A stretch of 47,545 bases of DNA from Synergistes sp. (GTDB lineage: Bacteria > Synergistota > Synergistia > Synergistales > Synergistaceae), in the NCBI GenBank assembly GCA_017537925.1, contig JAFYJW010000022.1, positions 1-47,545 on the forward strand. Reading direction: 5' to 3'. Shown here one piece after another: positions 43,533 through 47,545 of the stretch (within the stretch, counting starts at the first letter, position 1; each line of letters starts with the position of its first letter). The position numbers were made by a program, and so were the translations under genes. The notes below the pieces were generated by a model. That model was not told the DNA's origin and did no database searches. It saw only the letters and a list, made by a program, of their open reading frames with translations.

Positions 43533-44576
43533 TCAGACGTTTTCTTTGTATTCCATCGGTGTAAAGCGGATGCCGTCGACCGTCTGTTCGCTGCCTGTCG
43601 CCGTAAGGCCGAGTGTATCGTAAAAAGGCAGACCGTACGGAGAAGAGTTGAGCGTGATCGTCCGGCCGTGGAAGTCCTCCAGCATCCGCTTGAAGAGTTT
43701 TGTCCCAATGCCGCACCGGTGGTGCTGCCCGTCTACAAATAAGAAACAAATGTGACGCTTTTCTCTCCGGATGCCGAGCACGCCCACGATATCCTCTCCA
43801 TCGAACGCACCGTAGTAGACGATGTCCTTAAGATAGGTTTCGTCCTTCAGGCTCTTGCGGAATACCTCAGTTCCTTCCGGGGCATAGTCGGGGGATTCAT
43901 ATTCGGCGAATACCTTCCACACAAGCGCAAGCGCTGCCGGGACTTCATTTTTTGTCACTCTCCGGATCGATATGCCGTCCTGTGTCTGTCTTCCGTATGT
44001 CTTTATGAAATGCCGGCTGAACGCCTCTATCTGCTCCAGCGCCCACTCAGTTTTTCCCGGCTCACGGTCGCACATCTGAATAAGCGACGAGATCGGCGCG
44101 GTATACGCAAAGGCGAGCATTGCAGGATCACCCCGTCGGAAAAGCTTCTTGTCCGTCATGTCGGCAAATATCTGCGTGAACATCTTCGCGGGTCCGGTGA
44201 GAAAATGCTTTGCTGCCAGATCTCTCGCACGGTCATCCCGAAACTGCTCGATAGAAAGCAGTCTGCGCATCTTTACAATATTTTCGTCGCGGATCGTAAG
44301 ATCCGCCATCCGCACCGTCACCCGGACCAATTCTTCCAAAGACTCCGGAGCAGGCAGCAGACGCCCGGGGGAAGCGAAGCGTTCGTCATAACAGACCGAC
44401 ATCCTGTCCAGCAAAGCGTTCCAGATTTCCTCTTTGCCTGCATAATGTTTATAGACCGACGACTTGACAAGCCCGAGTGATTCGGTGATCTCACGGATAT
44501 TTGTGCCGGCATAGCCGTTCTCAGAGAACTTTGTGAGCGCCGTTTCCAGAATTCTTTCTTTTGTATCCTTCGCCAT
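43533..44576 (-). CDS. TetR-family regulator fused to a GNAT acetyltransferase
   Basis: A 347-residue two-domain protein. Residues 1-60 are a TetR helix-turn-helix ('RILETALTKFSENGYAGTNIREITESLGLVKSSVYKHYAGKEEIW'); 60-200 form a helical ligand/dimer domain; 204-347 form a GNAT domain with 'ISIRRVTKNEVPAALAL', 'YYGAFDGEDIVGVLGI' and an acetyl-CoA loop resembling RxxGxG/A ('HHRCGIGTKLFKRMLED'), then 'LPFYDTLGL'. AGGAG lies about 8 bases before ATG 44576. It is one of the few minus-strand genes in the window. A perfect inverted repeat overlaps its promoter, so it probably represses itself. The regulated partner genes and the acetylation substrate are unknown. Confidence 0.9.
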   Translation of the reverse strand: MAKDTKERILETALTKFSENGYAGTNIREITESLGLVKSSVYKHYAGKEEIWNALLDRMSVCYDERFASPGRLLPAPESLEELVRVTVRMADLTIRDENIVKMRRLLSIEQFRDDRARDLAAKHFLTGPAKMFTQIFADMTDKKLFRRGDPAMLAFAYTAPISSLIQMCDREPGKTEWALEQIEAFSRHFIKTYGRQTQDGISIRRVTKNEVPAALALVWKVFAEYESPDYAPEGTEVFRKSLKDETYLKDIVYYGAFDGEDIVGVLGIRREKRHICFLFVDGQHHRCGIGTKLFKRMLEDFHGRTITLNSSPYGLPFYDTLGLTATGSEQTVDGIRFTPMEYKENV

Positions 44577-44605
44577 GAGGGATCTCCTTCAGCAAGAACA
44601 GTGAC

Positions 44606-44635
44606 CGTTTGTTCACTTATTATAGTGAACAAACG
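44606..44635. promoter_or_regulatory. 12-bp inverted-repeat operator for the TetR-GNAT gene
   Basis: CGTTTGTTCACT (44606-44617), 6-bp TATTAT spacer, AGTGAACAAACG (44624-44635): a perfect 12-bp palindrome of the kind TetR dimers bind. It covers the -10 box of the minus-strand promoter. Confidence 0.85.
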
Positions 44636-44647
44636 ATCTCTTATCAA
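44619..44647 (-). promoter_or_regulatory. Promoter of the TetR-GNAT gene
   Basis: On the minus strand, TTGATA (44647-44642), 17 bp, TATAAT (44624-44619). The -10 lies inside the operator palindrome. Confidence 0.8.
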
Positions 44648-44794
44648 GGCCGTTTAAAACTTTACATCTGTCTTAAATAACCCATGGAAGGGGGAGGTGG
44701 GGAGCATATCGAATTCAATGATTTGCCGCTTCCCGGCATGATCTGGCTCCGCCATGATCTCCCGCGCGCTTACGTGAATTTGATGGTTCCGCCA

Positions 44795-44882
44795 TGCGCT
44801 TCAGCGCAGTTCATGCCATTGGGCAATTCATGACGCGAAGCGTCAATTCACGCGGCGTCAGGCGCAGTTCATGTCCGCAGGA
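44795..44882. repeat. Array of short hairpins separated by a TTCATG-like word
   Basis: Small, different palindromes alternate with (A/G)TTCA(T/C)G: TGCGCT-TC-AGCGCA (44795-44808), gttcatg, CC-ATT-GG, aattcatg, GACGC-GAA-GCGTC (44832-44844), aattcacg, an imperfect GCG/CGC stem, agttcatg, GTCC-GCA-GGAC (44872-44882). Word spacing is about 17-21 bp. The rest of the gap 44648-44930 holds no gene that I can support. Confidence 0.6.
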
Positions 44883-44930
44883 CCTTCCGCAGGTACAGTG
44901 TTCCCGGCGCTGTCCGGCATGTGTGAATGT

Positions 44931-44958
44931 TTGAAAAAAGGGGGTTTAATGTTATAAT
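44931..44958 (+). promoter_or_regulatory. Promoter of tRNA-Pro
   Basis: TTGAAA (44931-44936), 16 bp, perfect TATAAT (44953-44958), ending 10 bp before the tRNA. Confidence 0.8.
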
Positions 44959-44967
44959 CCCGTTGTT

Positions 44968-45045
44968 CGGGATGTAGCGCAGTCTGGTTAGCGCACCTGC
45001 TTTGGGAGCAGGGGGTCGTCGGTTCGAATCCGACCATCCCGACCA
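44968..45045 (+). tRNA. tRNA-Pro (anticodon TGG)
   Basis: 78 nt with encoded CCA: acceptor CGGGATG/CATCCCG, D arm GCGC...GCGC, anticodon arm CCTGC-TTTGGGA-GCAGG (TGG), T arm GTCGG-TTCGAAT-CCGAC, discriminator A. It is followed by TTTTT. Confidence 0.97.
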
Positions 45046-45094
45046 TTTTTATGCGTTCGTTTCAACTTTGTGCCCCGGCTGTACGCCGGCTTCG

Positions 45095-45134
45095 GCAAAA
45101 GTAAATCCCCACCCCTGCGGGAATTTACTTTTGC
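45095..45134. other. Perfect 12-bp inverted repeat between tRNA-Pro and tRNA-Gln
   Basis: GCAAAAGTAAAT (45095-45106) and ATTTACTTTTGC (45123-45134) flank a 16-nt GC-rich loop. No T tract follows. It could be a processing stem, a terminator remnant or a protein-binding site. Confidence 0.75.
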
Positions 45135-45169
45135 AATTAACCCGTGACGCGCGCCCTATGCGCCGGCAG

Positions 45170-45197
45170 TTGACAATATCGCAGAATTCTATATAAT
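45170..45197 (+). promoter_or_regulatory. Promoter of tRNA-Gln and tRNA-Glu
   Basis: Perfect TTGACA (45170-45175), 16 bp, perfect TATAAT (45192-45197), 17 bp before tRNA-Gln. One of the strongest promoters in the window. Confidence 0.88.
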
Positions 45198-45214
45198 AGC
45201 CATGTTTGTTCCGT

Positions 45215-45288
45215 TGGGGTATGGTGCAACGGCAGCACGCCTGACTCTGGATCAGGTAATCGAGGTTCAAATCCTTGTACCCCAGCCA
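45215..45288 (+). tRNA. tRNA-Gln (anticodon CTG)
   Basis: 74 nt with CCA: acceptor TGGGGTA/TACCCCA, D arm GTGC...GCAC, anticodon arm CCTGA-CTCTGGA-TCAGG (CTG), T arm closing TTCAAAT, discriminator G. Confidence 0.96.
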
Positions 45289-45299
45289 TACCGAGGTAT

Positions 45300-45375
45300 G
45301 GTCCCTTCGTCTAGGGGCCCAGGACGGCGGGTTCTCAGCCCGTTAACAGGAGTTCAAATCTCCTAGGGACTACCA
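45300..45375 (+). tRNA. tRNA-Glu (anticodon CTC)
   Basis: 76 nt with CCA: acceptor GGTCCCT/AGGGACT (first pair G-U), anticodon arm GCGGG-TTCTCAG-CCCGT (CTC), T arm AGGAG-TTCAAAT-CTCCT, discriminator A. It lies 11 bp after tRNA-Gln, so both probably come from one transcript. Confidence 0.95.
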
Positions 45376-45414
45376 ATATATGCGCCGCGTGCCTGAGAGA
45401 CGCGGAAGTTTTCG

Positions 45415-45448
45415 GGGAGAAGGCGTCATGCGCGTTCTCCCTTTTTTT
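45415..45448 (+). terminator. Terminator after the tRNA-Gln/Glu pair
   Basis: GGGAGAA (45415-45421) pairs with TTCTCCC (45435-45441), followed by seven T. Confidence 0.88.
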
Positions 45449-45484
45449 GTACAACCAACATCATGATGCGAAGGTGACTCGCTT

Positions 45485-46189
45485 ATGACCGTGAATGCAG
45501 CGGAAAAGGGCAATGCCGCACCGGGGCTGTCCGCTTCACCGGACGGCAGGATAATTTATTTCGTGCGCCACGGAAGGACTGAATGGAACGACCAACTCCG
45601 CTATCAGGGCGCCGTTGACATCCCGCTTAACGAAGACGGGCGGATGCAGGCGCGGAAAGCGGCGCTGCGTTTTTCATCCGCGGATATAGACGCGGTCATA
45701 TCAAGCCCGCTCTCAAGAGCCGTCGAAACGGCGGAGTGCATAGCTTCCTTCCATAAGGAGCTGAAGGTCGAAAGCACGCCGCTTCTTACTGAAGTAGATT
45801 TCGGCAAATGGGAGGGGCGTACGGTCCCGGAGATAAAGGCGGAATACGCGGATGTATTCGCGGCGTGGAGGAACGACCCTCTGAATGTCGCCGCGCCGGG
45901 AGGGGAGAGCATGGACTCTCTTTACGAAAGATGCGGACTATTTGCAGAGCAGCTGCTTGCAAGGCATGAGCGCAGGACCGTCGTGGTCGGGCACGGAGCT
46001 ATGCTGCGCGCGCTTTTCCCGCGCATGCTTCAGCTTCCCCGCGTAAGCTATTTCTGGAAGACCCGGCTGGACAACTGCTCGATAACGGCGTTCAGCGCAG
46101 ACGCCGGCAGATTTGCGCTTATCTATCAGAACGACACTTTGCATCTTAAGGTCGCAAACGATAAAATAGCGTATCTGCCGATTATGTAG
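45485..46189 (+). CDS. Histidine phosphatase family protein (phosphoglycerate mutase-like)
   Basis: A 234-residue member of the RHG phosphatase family. The active-site motif is 'YFVRHGRTEWN' (phosphoacceptor His near 29), with 'YQGAVDIPLNEDGRMQARKAA', 'VISSPLSRAVETAE' and the second catalytic His in 'VVVGHGAMLRALF'. The first 20 residues look like an unstructured extension. Candidates include alpha-ribazole phosphatase (CobC-like), a broad-specificity phosphatase or a phosphoglycerate mutase; 'LTEVDFGKWEGRT' is typical of CobC/PhoE-like members. Context does not decide. Confidence 0.88.
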   Translation: MTVNAAEKGNAAPGLSASPDGRIIYFVRHGRTEWNDQLRYQGAVDIPLNEDGRMQARKAALRFSSADIDAVISSPLSRAVETAECIASFHKELKVESTPLLTEVDFGKWEGRTVPEIKAEYADVFAAWRNDPLNVAAPGGESMDSLYERCGLFAEQLLARHERRTVVVGHGAMLRALFPRMLQLPRVSYFWKTRLDNCSITAFSADAGRFALIYQNDTLHLKVANDKIAYLPIM

Positions 46190-46258
46190 CGAAAATTTTC
46201 TTAATCTGTGGTAGAATTAAACAGATATTGAATTTGCCAAAGACAGGATGTGATTCTG

Positions 46259-46861
46259 ATGCGCGGCGAGACGGAAAAATTCAGCGTAATAGACGATGAA
46301 CCGCAGCTGTGGAAGGACTGTTCCGCCGGCAGCGCAGAGGCACGGGAAAAGCTTATTCTTGCGAACCGTCCCATGGTCTACTGGCTGGCAAAGAAATTAA
46401 AAGTTCCCTATGACACATATCAGGATCTGATTCAGGAGGGCATGCTCGCGCTTATAGGCGCCGTGGATTCTTTTGACACGGAGCGCGGCGTGCGCTTTTC
46501 CACGTTTGCCTATTACAGGATACGCGGGCGCATGATAAATTTCCTCCAGCGCGTCGAAGCGAAGGCGCCGGCGCCTGTGGACGATACCGAGCTTGCCGGC
46601 GGCAGTTATGACAGTCAGATCGCGTTCGGCGAAGCGGACCGCAGCGAATGGTCGATAGACCTTGAGAACGCGCTCTCACAGCTTTCCGAGCGTGAGACCG
46701 AGATCATCAGCGCGCTGATAATGGAAGGCCGCATAGCGCGTGAAGTGGCGGATGAGAAAAACATCGACGTGAGCCACGTCTACAGGATAAGAAGAAAAGC
46801 TCTCGCGAAACTGAAATCATGGCTCGGGATACAGCCGGGCAATGCCACAGACGAGGCTTAA
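46259..46861 (+). CDS. Sigma-70 family RNA polymerase sigma factor (FliA/SigB-like)
   Basis: Alternative sigma factor of 200 residues from ATG 46259 (AGGA 11 bases upstream; GTG 46250 is too close). Region 2 is clear: 'LILANRPMVYWLAKKLKVPYDTYQDLIQEGMLALIGAVDSFD' followed by 'RGVRFSTFAYYRIRGRMINFLQ', with region 2.3/2.4 residues for promoter melting. A short region 3 follows ('EWSIDLENALSQLSERETEII'), then region 4 with a helix-turn-helix ('REVADEKNIDVSHVYRIRRKALAKLK'). Size and layout resemble the FliA/WhiG/SigB group 3 class. No flagellar or sporulation genes are in view. A membrane protein gene follows 44 bp downstream. Confidence 0.88.
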   Translation: MRGETEKFSVIDDEPQLWKDCSAGSAEAREKLILANRPMVYWLAKKLKVPYDTYQDLIQEGMLALIGAVDSFDTERGVRFSTFAYYRIRGRMINFLQRVEAKAPAPVDDTELAGGSYDSQIAFGEADRSEWSIDLENALSQLSERETEIISALIMEGRIAREVADEKNIDVSHVYRIRRKALAKLKSWLGIQPGNATDEA

Positions 46862-46905
46862 ACAGGGATAATGTTTTATCTTTGTCCGTGGAGTGAGTTG
46901 ACAGC

Positions 46906-47538
46906 ATGAAACAGAAGACTATCAGACTTCAGAGATGGCTCGACAGACTGACCGCAGCATGCGACAGCCGCAGGTGGAAGTCTGCCGTGGCGGAGGCGGA
47001 TTGTCTTTCTGCCGAACTTAAACAGGTGCGGGAAGAACTCTGGAAAGAAGCCGAGAACGAGACCGTAAAAACTCCGTTTTCCGTAAGAGCCGGAGGCGCG
47101 GTCTTCTTCGGGGCAAGATCCGTTGTTATCGCGCTTCTGATAATCTGCCTTACGACGATTCCCATCTCCGTTGAAAGCGGTAAACCGTCACAGTCGGCGC
47201 CCCGGACTATTTCTTCCGTTCCCGCAGGGAACTACGGGGAGTTTGCGATAGTGACCGCAGAGGAAAAAGAGCTTATCACGATGCTGCGCAGAAGCCTTAA
47301 CGACAGCAATGTAGCCGCCGTGCGCGCGGCCGAGGTCAGACCTCAGACGCCGAAGAAAGCTCCTGTCCCTGCAGTTAAGGCCGCAGTCCGCGAGATGCCG
47401 GCCAGGCAGCCTGTCCAGCAGGCTCAGATACCTCAGAAACCGGAAAACAGAATAAAAACAGAAGAGCTCCTGACCCTTATACAGATAGGAGAGAAGAATC
47501 TGAGGGGCGGAGAGCCGGCTATCAGGATAATAAACTGA
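46906..47538 (+). CDS. Single-pass membrane protein of unknown function next to the sigma factor
   Basis: A 210-residue protein I cannot assign to a family. Residues 1-55 are helical and charged, with 'LQRWLDRLTAACDSRRWKSAVAEADCLSAELKQVREELWKEAE' resembling a short coiled coil or TPR-like hairpin. One membrane helix lies at about 68-88 ('FFGARSVVIALLIICLTTIPI'). The extracytoplasmic part is Ala/Pro/Gln-rich and ends with a conserved-looking 'LLTLIQIGEKNLRGGEP'. The topology (cytoplasmic helical head, one helix, extracytoplasmic tail) would suit an anti-sigma factor, but this rests only on position. Confidence 0.7.
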   Translation: MKQKTIRLQRWLDRLTAACDSRRWKSAVAEADCLSAELKQVREELWKEAENETVKTPFSVRAGGAVFFGARSVVIALLIICLTTIPISVESGKPSQSAPRTISSVPAGNYGEFAIVTAEEKELITMLRRSLNDSNVAAVRAAEVRPQTPKKAPVPAVKAAVREMPARQPVQQAQIPQKPENRIKTEELLTLIQIGEKNLRGGEPAIRIIN

Positions 47539-47545
47539 TTTTTAC

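Noticed and set aside
44858-45046. Minus-strand ORF beginning MVGMVGFEPTTP
   Set aside because: This is the well-known spurious translation of the antisense of a tRNA gene (here tRNA-Pro).

Overview
This window reads as chromosomal core DNA of a diderm, anaerobic-type bacterium. It is about 55% GC by eye (not computed), almost every gene is on the + strand, and start codons overlap or touch the preceding stop in long operons. It carries LPS-export genes (LptA-like, LptB) and an outer-membrane secretin, yet also a block of efp, a CD1247-like zinc-ribbon gene, asp23, nusB and xseA that is typical of Clostridia-like genomes. With a selenocysteine tRNA added, the mix points to Synergistota (Cloacibacillus/Synergistes-like). 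That assignment is an inference from gene content; no database was searched.

Layout. 1-3903: end of an unknown gene, LptA-like protein, lptB and a murJ whose 5' end holds four 78-81 bp repeats. 3981-5757: a probable lipoprotein, a small cysteine-rich zinc-ribbon protein and tsaD. 5932-8152: groES-groEL behind a strong promoter and a perfect CIRCE operator, ended by two terminators. 8333-19185: a type IV pilus (or pilus-like secretion) locus: pilC, major pilin, pilM-N-O-P, secretin pilQ, ATPases pilB and pilT, and two pilin-like minor proteins. No prepilin peptidase is in view. 19220-23206: efp, CD1247-like protein, asp23, an unknown membrane protein, nusB, xseA. 23206-26753: mtnA, ahcY, mtaD (methylthioadenosine and S-adenosylhomocysteine handling). 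26880-37781: alaS, ruvX, mutS, mutL, miaA, ispH, rpsA. 37885-42962: def, fmt, a Nudix hydrolase, a XerC/D recombinase, then purine and pyrimidine nucleoside phosphorylases.

The only accessory-looking stretch is about 43.0-45.4 kb. It holds a tRNA-Sec (UCA anticodon) that an ORF-based view misses, a decayed RelE-type toxin gene, a TetR regulator fused to a GNAT acetyltransferase with a perfect 12-bp inverted-repeat operator over its own promoter, an array of small hairpins separated by a TTCATG-like word, and tRNA-Pro, tRNA-Gln and tRNA-Glu. After the tRNAs come a histidine phosphatase, a sigma-70 family factor and a single-pass membrane protein.

I do not see a CRISPR array, insertion sequence, prophage or defence island. 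The observations most worth following are the repeat-built N-terminus of MurJ, an EF-P with arginine at the loop tip, the unknown membrane protein in the slot of an Asp23 anchor, the tRNA-Sec with its neighbours, the TetR-GNAT fusion with its operator, and the sigma factor with its adjacent membrane protein.
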